Position numbers and translations under genes: made by a program. The notes under the pieces were generated by a model. The model did not search any database and was not told the DNA's origin. It was given only the letters and a program-made list of their open reading frames with translations. Of a DNA stretch of 62,813 nucleotides, positions 44,612-53,439 are shown piece after piece. Location: NCBI GenBank assembly GCA_031276035.1, contig JAISNV010000025.1, positions 1 through 62,813 on the forward strand. The letters are read 5' to 3'. This DNA is from Bacteroidales bacterium. GTDB taxonomy: Bacteria > Bacteroidota > Bacteroidia > Bacteroidales > BM520. Every line of letters starts with the position of its first letter. Position 1 is the first letter of the stretch.

Positions 44612-45454
44612 ATGAATAATAAATTTAAAGCAAAAGTAATCCTAATTACGGGAGCAACTTCCGGTCTCGGACAAGCAATTGCTGAGCTACTTGCCGATAA
44701 AGGTCATATTGTATATGGAACAAGCAGAACTATTCCAACAAAAAAAGATATAGTCGCTGAAGAAAAAAAACATGTACGTCTGCTACAAATGGATATCACG
44801 AAAGTAGAAAGTATTCGCTCATGCATGCAAACGCTTATTGACAATGAAGGAAAAATAGATATTTTGATTAATAATGCCGGAGTCGGAATAGGTGGGGTTT
44901 TAGAATTGTCAACAAAAGAAGAAATTAATTTTCAAATCAATACAAACTTGATTGGGACTATGAACGTATGTTCAGAAGTTCTTCCCCATATGCGGAAACA
45001 ACGTTCGGGAAAGATTATAAATATGAGTTCTATTGCAGGGGTGATGGGCATTCCGTATCAAGGCTTATACTCTGTTTCAAAATTCGGGATAGAAGGTTAT
45101 AGCGAAGCGCTTTCTCTGGAAGTTCATCAATTCAATATTAAGATTATCTTGGTGGAACCAGGCGATTTTCATACAGAATTTACTTCCAATAGAAAAATAT
45201 CACAAGAAAGTTTATGTAATGAAGATTATAAGGATTCGTTTGTTAAGACATTGAAGTTGGTTGAAAAAGAAGAATTGTCAGGTTTAATACCGATTGTTAT
45301 TGCTAAAAAAATTAATCGCATAATCAATAAAAAACGACCGAAATTCAGATATTCGGTGGCGAGTCCGGTGCAGAAACTTTCTATATTGGCAAAGAAAATC
45401 TTACCGTCAAGATGGTTTCATGCGATATTGAGATGGTACTATAAAGTTCCTTAA
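44612..45454 (+). CDS. SDR-family oxidoreductase, candidate ketosphinganine/oxidised-ceramide reductase
   Basis: The 280-residue classical SDR has the NAD(P)-binding ITGATSGLGQAIAE, the NNAGVGIGG segment, the active-site Ser in NMSSIAGVMG and YSVSKFG with the Tyr-x3-Lys pair. The C-terminal extension (about 230-280), ending in aromatic residues, suggests membrane contact. It is convergent with the sphingolipid genes. Its position and its likeness to 3-ketodihydrosphingosine reductases make it a candidate for the keto-reduction in ceramide synthesis. That role is inference; other SDR substrates are possible. Confidence 0.8.
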   Translation: MNNKFKAKVILITGATSGLGQAIAELLADKGHIVYGTSRTIPTKKDIVAEEKKHVRLLQMDITKVESIRSCMQTLIDNEGKIDILINNAGVGIGGVLELSTKEEINFQINTNLIGTMNVCSEVLPHMRKQRSGKIINMSSIAGVMGIPYQGLYSVSKFGIEGYSEALSLEVHQFNIKIILVEPGDFHTEFTSNRKISQESLCNEDYKDSFVKTLKLVEKEELSGLIPIVIAKKINRIINKKRPKFRYSVASPVQKLSILAKKILPSRWFHAILRWYYKVP

Positions 45455-45498
45455 AAGTTAAGATTATTGATAAAATATTGAGTTTTTAAACTTAATTC

Positions 45499-46632
45499 TT
45501 AACTCTCAATTTCTTTCACGTATGCCCTGCGGCGTTTATGTTGAATCTTATCAAAATACTCCCAATTAGCCTGATTCTTAACATTATTTTCGGAGATAGA
45601 TGTTGTTTCTGAATTCTTTACACCATATTGATTAAAATACTTAATCTGGTCATAAAAGAAAATTGAGTTTACTCCTTTATTTTGATAATCAGGGCGAACA
45701 GCAATTAACAACATATCTAAATCGGATATTTTCTTTGCTTTTAATGCTTTGAGAAGATAGATAAATCCGAAAGGAAATAATTTCCCCTGGCATTTGCGTA
45801 AAACCTTAGAAATATTAGGCATGCTTACACCTAAACCAACGATTTCATCTTGGTCGTTAACGATAATAGTAATAAAGTCGAAATTTAAAAAGGAAAAATA
45901 CATTTTTGCGTAATATTCTTTTTGCTTTTTGGTTAACGGAGAATAATTGTATAGTGGCTTGTATGCCTCATCTACTACATCAAAAAAAGAATAACCGTAT
46001 TTTTTAACTACTTCTTTGTCCGATTTTACCTTGTCGATTCTTAAATTATACCTTTCCATTACGGTTTTAGCGATCCTTTCCATTCGTTCCGGAACTTCTT
46101 TTGGCGTATAAACGCGATATTCAATCCAATCGCTTTCTTTTTTTAATCCGTAGCTTTCGAAATGTTCAATATAGTAAGGATAATTATATAGACTTGACAT
46201 CGGTGAATTGTACTCGAATCCTTCAAGCAATAAACCTTGATGATCGAAATCGGTAAATCCTACGGGGCCATTCATACAATTCATCCCTTTCGATTTTCCC
46301 CATTCGGCTATTTTGTCTAACAAAGCAAAAGAAACATTCTTATCATCAACAAAATCAAACCAACCGAACCGAACCTTTTTTACATTCCATACTTCGTTCG
46401 TTTTTTTATTGATTATTCCGGCAATACGCCCGACAATTTTTCCATCTTTATAAGCCAGATAATAAATTGATTCACAGTTTTCGAAAGCTGGATTTTTTTC
46501 TATTGTAAGTGTATTTAACTCATCAAATTCTAGTTGAGGACAAAAGTATTGATTTCCCTCATAAAGTTTGTTTCCGAAACGAATGAATTTTTTTAGTTCT
46601 TTTTTATTTGTAACTTCTCTGATAGTAATCAT
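45499..46632 (-). CDS. GNAT-fold N-acyltransferase, candidate bacterial ceramide synthase
   Basis: The 377-residue protein has GNAT-like features: an acyl-CoA-binding stretch LIAVRPDYQNKGVNSIFF near the C-terminus and an N-terminal half with YLAYKDGKIVGRIAGIIN. It lies 18 bases downstream of serine palmitoyltransferase on the same strand. In Caulobacter, ceramide is made by a GNAT-type acyltransferase (bCerS) acting on the product of serine palmitoyltransferase, and this gene sits where such an enzyme is expected. The assignment is by context and fold, not by catalytic residues that I can verify. Confidence 0.7.
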   Translation of the reverse strand: MITIREVTNKKELKKFIRFGNKLYEGNQYFCPQLEFDELNTLTIEKNPAFENCESIYYLAYKDGKIVGRIAGIINKKTNEVWNVKKVRFGWFDFVDDKNVSFALLDKIAEWGKSKGMNCMNGPVGFTDFDHQGLLLEGFEYNSPMSSLYNYPYYIEHFESYGLKKESDWIEYRVYTPKEVPERMERIAKTVMERYNLRIDKVKSDKEVVKKYGYSFFDVVDEAYKPLYNYSPLTKKQKEYYAKMYFSFLNFDFITIIVNDQDEIVGLGVSMPNISKVLRKCQGKLFPFGFIYLLKALKAKKISDLDMLLIAVRPDYQNKGVNSIFFYDQIKYFNQYGVKNSETTSISENNVKNQANWEYFDKIQHKRRRAYVKEIES

Positions 46633-46650
46633 TTTCTTATAAATTTCGAT

Positions 46651-47925
46651 TTATTTGGTTTGATTGAAAGCTTCCTTAATTATATTTACGCAGTTATCAA
46701 TCTGCTCGATAGTATGTTCCGAAGAAACGGATAATCTTAACCGTGTTCTTTTACTTGATACTGCCGGAAATGTAACAACACCGGTGTAAAGTCCTTGTTG
46801 ATGAAGTTTACGGCTTATTTCGCGCAATCTGATGTCATTTCCAACAATAACAGGAATTATCTGAGATTGCGTTTGCCCGATGTCTAAGCCGGCTTCCTTC
46901 AATTTTCTTTGCATGTAATGAGTATTATCCCACATTTTAGTTAAGTTGGATTTATCTTTCTTGTAGATTTCCAATATTTTCAGTACGCCTGCTATAGTAT
47001 GAGGTGCCATAGCACAAGAGAAAACATAGGAGCGCGCATACATTTTCAAATATGCCATTAATGATGAATTTCCGGTAGCAAAACCGCCGATAGCGGCAAA
47101 TGATTTACTGAATGTCCCTATTGTTAAATCAATGTCATTCTCAACTCCGAAATGTTCGGCAACGCCTCTGCCGTTTTCTCCGAAAATCAATGTTGAGTGG
47201 GCTTCATCCAAAAGTATTTTCACACCATATTTTTTACATACCGGCACAATTTCTTTTAGATTAGTTAAATCGCCATCCATACTATAAACGCCTTCAATAC
47301 AAACTATTACTCTTTTTGTGTTTAAACTTTTGAGTATTCTTTCCAGATGTTCAACATTATTATGACTGAAGACTTTTATGTTAGCTCCCGAAAGTTTGGC
47401 ACCGTCGTAGATTGAAGCGTGAGATAAAATATCCAATACGGCAACATCACCGGGTTTTAGCAGGCAGGAAAGCACTCCGAGATTAACGCCGTAACCGGTG
47501 GGAAACAAGATTGCATCTTCTTTCTTTTTGAAGTCAGCAATGGCTTTTTCTAACTGCTTCGATAAATCATAATAACCACTTAAAAGGGGAGCGGAGACAG
47601 CGCCGGTACCGTATTTTCCAATAACATTCTGCACTTCTTTTATGACTTCGGGATGATAGGAATATCCTAAATAGTTGTAAGAACAGAAATTCAAAAAATT
47701 TCGTTCTTCACCAGATTGTCCGTTACATACTTTAAATTCCGCTTTAGGTGCTGATGATACTGGATTGCCGTAAACCATATATCCTTTCTGTGTTGCATCT
47801 TGTAAAAATGCTGAAAAATAATCGGTTACTTCAAAAAGATCTTCACCGGTATAATTCAAAAAATCTGCCTGCGTATAGTCATCACAATTTATTGAATGAA
47901 TATCGCAATTTTTATCTAATGTCAT
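46651..47925 (-). CDS. spt: Serine palmitoyltransferase (alpha-oxoamine synthase family)
   Basis: The 424-residue PLP enzyme joins serine with an acyl-CoA to give 3-ketosphinganine, the first step of sphingolipid synthesis. It shows NFCSYNYLGYSYHPEV, LDEAHSTLIFGENGRG and the PLP lysine in TFSKSFAAIGGFATG. The alternative in this family is 2-amino-3-ketobutyrate or 8-amino-7-oxononanoate synthesis. The N-terminal extension of about 60 residues and the sphingolipid context favour serine palmitoyltransferase. The gene is 15 bases downstream of DUF4833. Confidence 0.87.
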   Translation of the reverse strand: MTLDKNCDIHSINCDDYTQADFLNYTGEDLFEVTDYFSAFLQDATQKGYMVYGNPVSSAPKAEFKVCNGQSGEERNFLNFCSYNYLGYSYHPEVIKEVQNVIGKYGTGAVSAPLLSGYYDLSKQLEKAIADFKKKEDAILFPTGYGVNLGVLSCLLKPGDVAVLDILSHASIYDGAKLSGANIKVFSHNNVEHLERILKSLNTKRVIVCIEGVYSMDGDLTNLKEIVPVCKKYGVKILLDEAHSTLIFGENGRGVAEHFGVENDIDLTIGTFSKSFAAIGGFATGNSSLMAYLKMYARSYVFSCAMAPHTIAGVLKILEIYKKDKSNLTKMWDNTHYMQRKLKEAGLDIGQTQSQIIPVIVGNDIRLREISRKLHQQGLYTGVVTFPAVSSKRTRLRLSVSSEHTIEQIDNCVNIIKEAFNQTK

Positions 47926-47940
47926 ATTTTTAATAAAAGT

Positions 47941-48453
47941 TTATGTATTTATAATCATTTCACTCACTTCTTTACCCGTCTCAGGGTCATATCCTTCCAG
48001 AATAATGTATTCCACCGATTTATAAAGAGGTGGTGATGCATGAATATATAATTTTTTTAAAACAGCAAACGCACCATTAATATATGTATATGCGTTTGCT
48101 TGTCTATTCTCTGAATCGTAAATGACTCTTATATCACGTTCGGGGTAAGCTTTGAGCTTAAAAGAAATATCATCGCCTTCAATCTTATCAATTGTAAGTC
48201 CGTAAGCCAATTTATATTGTACGAGACTTAAAGAATTTCTCGAATTGTCTTTGTCGGGAGTAATCCAATAGGCATCAATAGGGTTTTGTTGATTAATTTC
48301 CTTATTATCATCTACATGTAAATCATAACAAACAATACTGTTATTTTTATTTCTTTCTATATGAAATAAACGTATATCCTGAGCCTGTGCAAAGGTATGC
48401 AGCAAAAAGAATAAACTCAATATCAAAAATATTTTTTTGTTAAAAAATTTCAT
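47941..48453 (-). CDS. DUF4833 secreted protein
   Basis: The 170-residue protein has a signal peptide (about 1-25, ending FAQAQ) and a DUF4833 domain with LFHIERNKNNSIVCYDL, INPIDAYWI-like NPIDAYWITPD and a C-terminal IILEGYDPETGKEVSEMI. Function is unknown. It lies between inositol-3-phosphate synthase and serine palmitoyltransferase on the same strand, so an envelope role connected with the sphingolipid is possible. ATG 48453 is chosen over an upstream TTG at 48459. Confidence 0.82.
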   Translation of the reverse strand: MKFFNKKIFLILSLFFLLHTFAQAQDIRLFHIERNKNNSIVCYDLHVDDNKEINQQNPIDAYWITPDKDNSRNSLSLVQYKLAYGLTIDKIEGDDISFKLKAYPERDIRVIYDSENRQANAYTYINGAFAVLKKLYIHASPPLYKSVEYIILEGYDPETGKEVSEMIINT

Positions 48454-48541
48454 TGTCAAGATTTAATTAAGATATAAATTTATTTGATAACGACGCAAAT
48501 TGACTACATAAAATATATGTAATAATGTGCTCAATAAAATA

Positions 48542-49864
48542 TTATTTAAAAAGCTCAATACTTTCATCAATGAAGTCAATAGGGTCTTCGTTAATTATCA
48601 TACGTAAAGTGTTTTTTAATTTTATACTTTGAATGAATAAATCGTGTTCGGGTTGTTGGTCTTTGTTGTGCAAAGGACTCTTAAAATAGAATGACAGCCA
48701 ATGTTGAATGCCGGAGAATCCGCATCGTTGCGATAAGTCGGAAAGAAGAACCAAATCTAGACATAGAGGAGCTGCAAGAATTGAGTCGCGACAAAGGAAA
48801 TCAACTTTTATCTGCATCGGATAACCCATCCAACCGAATAAATCAATATTATCCCAACCTTCTTTATTATCTTTGCGAGGCGGATAATAGTTTATGCGAA
48901 CTTTGTGATAAACATCGCCGTAGAGTTCCGGATAGAGTTCCGGTTGCAAAATAGTGTCAATAACAGAGAGTTTGCTTTCCTCTTTAGTTTTGAATGAGCC
49001 CGGATCATCTAATACTTCACCGTCGCGATTTCCCAAGATATTTGTGGAAAACCAACCGTTAAGTCCCAACATACGAGTTTTAAACATCGGAGCTAAGACA
49101 GTTTTCATCATTGTTTGTCCTGTTTTGAAATCTTTTCCGCAAAGAGGAACATTGTTGTTTTCTGCATGCTGAAGCATTGCCGGAAAATCAACGGTAAGAT
49201 TGGGAGCACCATTAATGAAAGTCACTTTCTCGGCAATTGCGGCATAAGCATATAACATGCTCGGAGCTACTGCATCGCTGTTTTCTTTCATCGCTTTCTC
49301 GAAACTTTTCAAACTATCATGTTCGCCGTTGGGAGCCATAAAAACTTCAGTACTTCCGCACCAAATCATCACAATGCGATCACAATTGTTTTCTGTTTTA
49401 AAATTACGAATATCTGAACGCAGCTGTTCCATCAACTCCCATTTTGTAGGAGCTGATTTTACGTGTGTTCCATGAAGGCGCTTTACATAATTCCGGTCAA
49501 AAACTGCTTTCATCGGGCGGAGTTTTTCTAATTCATCCTTTATCGGGTCAGCATCTTTTTGAACAAGAACTTCATTACGTAATACAGATTCATAGAGATT
49601 CTCGTCCTGAATATCCCAACCTCCGAAAACAAGTTGATCAAGATTTGCCAATGGAACAATCTCTTTGATTTTAGGAAAACGGTTTTCGTTCCGCTGTCCC
49701 AAACGAATTGTTGCCATTTGAGTTATTGAGCCAACCGGTTGACTCAAACCTTTCCTTACGGAATATGTTCCTGCTATAAAAGTAGAGGATACGGCTCCGT
49801 TTAAACCTACCACGAGCACACCTAAGCGTCCTTGCGGATTTTGCACATTTAATTTTTCCATCAT
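48542..49864 (-). CDS. ino1: Inositol-3-phosphate synthase
   Basis: The 440-residue NAD-dependent enzyme turns glucose 6-phosphate into inositol 3-phosphate. It has the Rossmann start RLGVLVVGLNGAVSSTFIAG and the family segments FINGAPNLTVDFPAM, GKDFKTGQTMMKTVLAPMFK (in part) and LGNRDGEVLDDP. It supplies the head group for the phospholipid genes further upstream in the operon. It starts 46 bases after the flippase-HAD stop. A second ATG one codon in is equally good. Confidence 0.95.
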   Translation of the reverse strand: MMEKLNVQNPQGRLGVLVVGLNGAVSSTFIAGTYSVRKGLSQPVGSITQMATIRLGQRNENRFPKIKEIVPLANLDQLVFGGWDIQDENLYESVLRNEVLVQKDADPIKDELEKLRPMKAVFDRNYVKRLHGTHVKSAPTKWELMEQLRSDIRNFKTENNCDRIVMIWCGSTEVFMAPNGEHDSLKSFEKAMKENSDAVAPSMLYAYAAIAEKVTFINGAPNLTVDFPAMLQHAENNNVPLCGKDFKTGQTMMKTVLAPMFKTRMLGLNGWFSTNILGNRDGEVLDDPGSFKTKEESKLSVIDTILQPELYPELYGDVYHKVRINYYPPRKDNKEGWDNIDLFGWMGYPMQIKVDFLCRDSILAAPLCLDLVLLSDLSQRCGFSGIQHWLSFYFKSPLHNKDQQPEHDLFIQSIKLKNTLRMIINEDPIDFIDESIELFK

Positions 49865-49910
49865 CTTATGATTTTGTAACCCCTTACGGGATTATTGTTA
49901 ATTTTAATCC

Positions 49911-51629
49911 TTAATTTTCAACTAACGCAAGCACTTCATCCAACTTGCCGATCACATAATCAGCAGTTTTATTACTATCGTTTTCCGGCTCCCAACCTAT
50001 ACCTTTGAGCCATACTGTAATGCAGCCGAGCGATTGTGCCGGCTCAATATCGTTTTTGTATGAATCGCCGATAACAACTACTTCGCCGGCTTTTAACTTA
50101 AGTGTTTCCAAGCCTTTGCGGAATATATCCGGATCAGGCTTGCGAATACCTACAACACTCGATTCTATAATATTATTGAAATAACCGTCAATCTTAAAAT
50201 CTTTCAAAACACTATTTAGATTGCCATAAAAATTTGAAACTAAAATAATAGAATATTTGTCCTTTAATTTTGCTAGTATTGCGGTAGCTTTGATTATATT
50301 TTCTTTTGCCAAACGATAGCACCAATCAACAATATCGTTTTTTAAATGCGAAAAATCAGCGCACATACCATCGTTCTCATTAAGATATTGTAATTGATAT
50401 TCTACTTTCATTTTCAAATTATCAAAAAAGGTATCAGTAGATTTTATTTTTTCGCTATTTTTTTCCATAGCGCGTTCGCCAAAGATATAAGCTTTACGCA
50501 AAGTTTCCTTGTCGATATCTACTTTTGCATTTTGATATGCGTCGTAAAAGACCTCAAACCAATGAACGCCGTTTGTGTCTAATGTTCCGCCGTAATCAAA
50601 AATAATTCCTTTTATATTCATCTTTTTATGTTTTTTATTTTTAGAAAAAGTTTTTATACGCATAATACCTAATCCGATAGCGATCCAGAATAATTCGCGA
50701 ATACGCATTACTAAACCCATATAAATCCCAAATGAACCGGCAAATCCCATCATTTTCAGAACTAAAGCCAAACCTCCTTCACGGGTACCCAATTGCATTG
50801 GGGAAAAGAAGAGAATGTTAGCAAAAAGTGTAGAGCCGGAATACAAAACTATGCTATCAATCAGTCCCATATCAATGCCAACAGCTTTGGCAATAAACAA
50901 CAACTCAAAACATGAAACAATACGTGCCAAAAGCTCCAATCCAAGTGCCGAATAGAAAGCAGGCTTACGATCAGTGCTCAATTTCACTATATTGCGATCA
51001 ATTTCATTAAATGATTCAAAATTTTTCTCTGCAAAACGTTTTACCGGTTTTTTGATAAAAGGTACCTTGCTTAGCATGGCAAAAACTTTTTCAACTAAAC
51101 CTTTTCTGTATCCTTTAAAAATGATATATAATAAAAAAGCAAATATACAAAAAGTTATGATACAACCTATGATGAGCCCGGTCGAAGGTTTCAACCAAAA
51201 AATAATGAGGAATATGGAGCACATCCAAAAGACAATATGTGATAATATATGCATAATGCTATAAGACAGCACGGAAGAAGTTGCCCTGCGTACTCCGAGC
51301 CCTTCTTTCATCTCAAGTATTCTGTAAGGTTCCCCGCCTAAAGCAATTACCGGAGTAATGTAGTTGATTGCGTATCCGCTGATTGTAACTTTCAACACTT
51401 TTAAAAAAGCTGGATGACGCTTTACCGGCAGATTCTTATCGCGCATTATAATATCCCATGCAAACGCATTTAAAATATACACAATCAACCAAATTCCGAT
51501 GATAGGAACAAACCACCAGCCCGTTTTAAGAACATTTTCCCAAATTACATCAACGCCAATGGCATAAACCATATAACCGAGAATAAGAACTCCCGCGATG
51601 AATAAGAATATTTTCCAGTTTTTTGCCAA
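49911..51629 (-). CDS. Fusion of lysylphosphatidylglycerol-synthase-like membrane protein and HAD phosphatase
   Basis: The 572-residue protein joins two domains in one frame. Residues about 1-325 carry seven or more membrane helices of the LPG_synthase_TM/UPF0104 family (ITPVIALGGEPYRILEM, MQLGTREGGLALVL), thought to move lipids or lipid-linked compounds across the membrane. Residues 337-572 are a HAD hydrolase with motif I FDYGGTLD, motif II VSNFYGN and C-terminal GIRKPDP and VIGDSYKND. Met337 (codon at 50621) begins like a free-standing HAD, so an internal start is possible. The start is TTG 51629; no ATG lies nearby. Removal of the phosphate from phosphatidylinositol phosphate is a plausible role. 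Confidence 0.85.
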   Translation of the reverse strand: MAKNWKIFLFIAGVLILGYMVYAIGVDVIWENVLKTGWWFVPIIGIWLIVYILNAFAWDIIMRDKNLPVKRHPAFLKVLKVTISGYAINYITPVIALGGEPYRILEMKEGLGVRRATSSVLSYSIMHILSHIVFWMCSIFLIIFWLKPSTGLIIGCIITFCIFAFLLYIIFKGYRKGLVEKVFAMLSKVPFIKKPVKRFAEKNFESFNEIDRNIVKLSTDRKPAFYSALGLELLARIVSCFELLFIAKAVGIDMGLIDSIVLYSGSTLFANILFFSPMQLGTREGGLALVLKMMGFAGSFGIYMGLVMRIRELFWIAIGLGIMRIKTFSKNKKHKKMNIKGIIFDYGGTLDTNGVHWFEVFYDAYQNAKVDIDKETLRKAYIFGERAMEKNSEKIKSTDTFFDNLKMKVEYQLQYLNENDGMCADFSHLKNDIVDWCYRLAKENIIKATAILAKLKDKYSIILVSNFYGNLNSVLKDFKIDGYFNNIIESSVVGIRKPDPDIFRKGLETLKLKAGEVVVIGDSYKNDIEPAQSLGCITVWLKGIGWEPENDSNKTADYVIGKLDEVLALVEN

Positions 51630-51640
51630 AACGTTAAGAA

Positions 51641-52549
51641 TTAAAAATTGTTTATTAATTGTTTAGAGAGTTTTTCATGTTTATGGATCATATAAAGCAT
51701 TAGCGGTGTTAATATCAGCAAGTCAAAAAAGAAATAAAGAAAAGGCATATTCAGGAATATGCAGATGAACAAAACAATTACTCGTGTATTAAATTGCAAT
51801 ATATTGGTAAATTTCATTAAAGGTTTGCTTCCTTTTCTGAACTCATTACAAAGATCTTCCGGCAGATTGTTGTCGGGATATTTTTCACGCACTTTTGATA
51901 TAAACTTTTGAAATTTAGGTGTCATCATTTCTTGTGTGTGAGTGTAATTCCAGTAAAATAACAGAGTTACTTTTTTAAAGAAATTCTTCTTCCAGGTAAG
52001 TGATTTTAGTTCTGCTTTAATTTTTTTAGAATTATCAAACTCTCCGCCTTTGCCGTGTTCGAGGAAATATAAATGAATATTGCGATAGTAATCGGCAATA
52101 TTTGCGTGTAGAATATGAAAGGCTCCGGCAATACTTGCAATTATCCAAATCCAATAATTCGGTAAACCGTAGAATCCTTGATTTACAGTTCGCAATGCAA
52201 TAACAACATAAATGATAATAAACCAAATATTTCCCGCTAATCCGTCGAGAATGCGACCAAGTTGAGTTTTATTGTTTGTCATGCGCGCAAGCTGCCCGTC
52301 AGCACTGTCAAAAGAATTTGCAAGAACGAGCAATAACATTCCTACTATATTTAGAATTAAATCAGGATAATAAAACAGAATGCCGGCTGCCGCCCCAATA
52401 AAGATACTGGCAATAGTAATCATATTCGGTGTAATATGTAATTTCCGAGCAATCTTCGCCCAGAAATATCCGATTGGCCGATAGAAATAAATATCTATCG
52501 GTTCTTCAGTATCCAAAGATTTGTACGTAGATTTTATGTCTTGTTTCAT
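51641..52549 (-). CDS. CDP-alcohol phosphatidyltransferase, candidate inositol-phosphate-lipid synthase
   Basis: The 302-residue membrane enzyme has the CDP-alcohol phosphotransferase motif in DSADGQLARMTNNKTQLG, followed by RILDGLAGN. It would join a CDP-activated partner with a lipid or inositol-phosphate acceptor. The consensus DG-x2-AR-x8-G-x3-D-x3-D is complete except for its last Asp: the expected position holds Gly, followed by Asn. The gene lies between ATP-grasp and flippase-HAD. In Bacteroides thetaiotaomicron a related gene sits in the inositol-lipid cluster (BT_1522-BT_1526). Confidence 0.85.
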   Translation of the reverse strand: MKQDIKSTYKSLDTEEPIDIYFYRPIGYFWAKIARKLHITPNMITIASIFIGAAAGILFYYPDLILNIVGMLLLVLANSFDSADGQLARMTNNKTQLGRILDGLAGNIWFIIIYVVIALRTVNQGFYGLPNYWIWIIASIAGAFHILHANIADYYRNIHLYFLEHGKGGEFDNSKKIKAELKSLTWKKNFFKKVTLLFYWNYTHTQEMMTPKFQKFISKVREKYPDNNLPEDLCNEFRKGSKPLMKFTNILQFNTRVIVLFICIFLNMPFLYFFFDLLILTPLMLYMIHKHEKLSKQLINNF

Positions 52550-52582
52550 AATATATTAACTAAAAAAATAATGTTATAACTC

Positions 52583-53434
52583 TTAATTCGCAACTTTTAA
52601 TTTTATAGCATCCGCGATATGCTTTCCGGCTTCATTTCTGCACGGCGCAAAACTCGGCCAATCGTTTACATCAATAAGTTGGATTTTATTTTCTTTCGAA
52701 ATAATTGCATCGCCACCGTAAATATCAACATCTAAAACAGCAGCAGCTTTCTCAGCAATACTTCTTAGTTCCGATATGTCAAAATCGAAATGTGAAGTGT
52801 GTTCCGGCTTTTGTGCACCAAACATCAAATGGTTTGCATCGAAAGGATAAAACCAATAAAAGAAAGGGGTATTCTTTACAGCGTAAAATTTTACGAGGTC
52901 GCCCCACAAATGTTCCGATAAAACTGCATTAGGAATTCCGCGAACGGCATATTCATTCAATATTTCTTCCCCTTCTTCACAGTGCCGACAAAAAGCTATA
53001 TCTTCTTTGTGCAAAGTATGGAAATCGCCCCGCTTTATCCAAATATTTTTTGAGCCCAATCCGTCGAAAGCATCTTTCGGATTGTCTTCCGTAGATATAA
53101 TATAGCTTTTAGGGTAGGGAATACCATTATTTAGTAATAAGGTAGTCATATTTGCCCTGAAACAATTTTCGATGCCTTTTCCGGAGTTAATGACCTTAAT
53201 TCCATTCGCTTCGAGCTGTTTTAGTTTATTCACATTTTCGATACTTCTAATCATTGAAAATATAATATCGTCTTGTATATCATCCGTCGAATAAAATTCT
53301 TCCTCAGTCATTTGCCTGACAGCAAAACCCTTCTTCTCCAACTCCGCTGCCGTTATATTAAATATTTTGCTATCATTGCCTATATGATTCGGCGAAAATT
53401 GATGCGAACGCCTTATGCCTAAAATTGTTTTCAT
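52583..53434 (-). CDS. ATP-grasp family protein of the inositol-lipid operon
   Basis: The 283-residue protein has an ATP-grasp fold. It shows an N-terminal preATP-grasp part (about 1-90), IWIKRGDFHTLHKEDI near 128 as the nucleotide-binding strand and a C-terminal QLIDVNDWPSFAPCRNEAG with the usual metal ligands Asp and Asn. Such enzymes form amide bonds or phosphorylate substrates; human ITPK1, an inositol phosphate kinase, shares the fold. It is 5 bases downstream of the nucleotidyltransferase and 33 bases upstream of CDP-alcohol phosphotransferase. Substrate unknown; a link to inositol is inference. Confidence 0.78.
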   Translation of the reverse strand: MKTILGIRRSHQFSPNHIGNDSKIFNITAAELEKKGFAVRQMTEEEFYSTDDIQDDIIFSMIRSIENVNKLKQLEANGIKVINSGKGIENCFRANMTTLLLNNGIPYPKSYIISTEDNPKDAFDGLGSKNIWIKRGDFHTLHKEDIAFCRHCEEGEEILNEYAVRGIPNAVLSEHLWGDLVKFYAVKNTPFFYWFYPFDANHLMFGAQKPEHTSHFDFDISELRSIAEKAAAVLDVDIYGGDAIISKENKIQLIDVNDWPSFAPCRNEAGKHIADAIKLKVAN

Positions 53435-53439
53435 AACTT

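Noticed and set aside
49200..49220. Further motif-like hits such as AAAGTCACTTTCTCGG at 49.2 kb and CTAAACTTAGAAAGA at 60.0 kb.
   Set aside because: They keep only part of the 11-base core and lie in genes, at a level that chance may explain.
50621..50660. Frameshift or assembly error joining the flippase and HAD genes.
   Set aside because: The junction is a clean in-frame linker rich in Lys, with no homopolymer run longer than six at the joint. It remains possible that Met337 is a second start.
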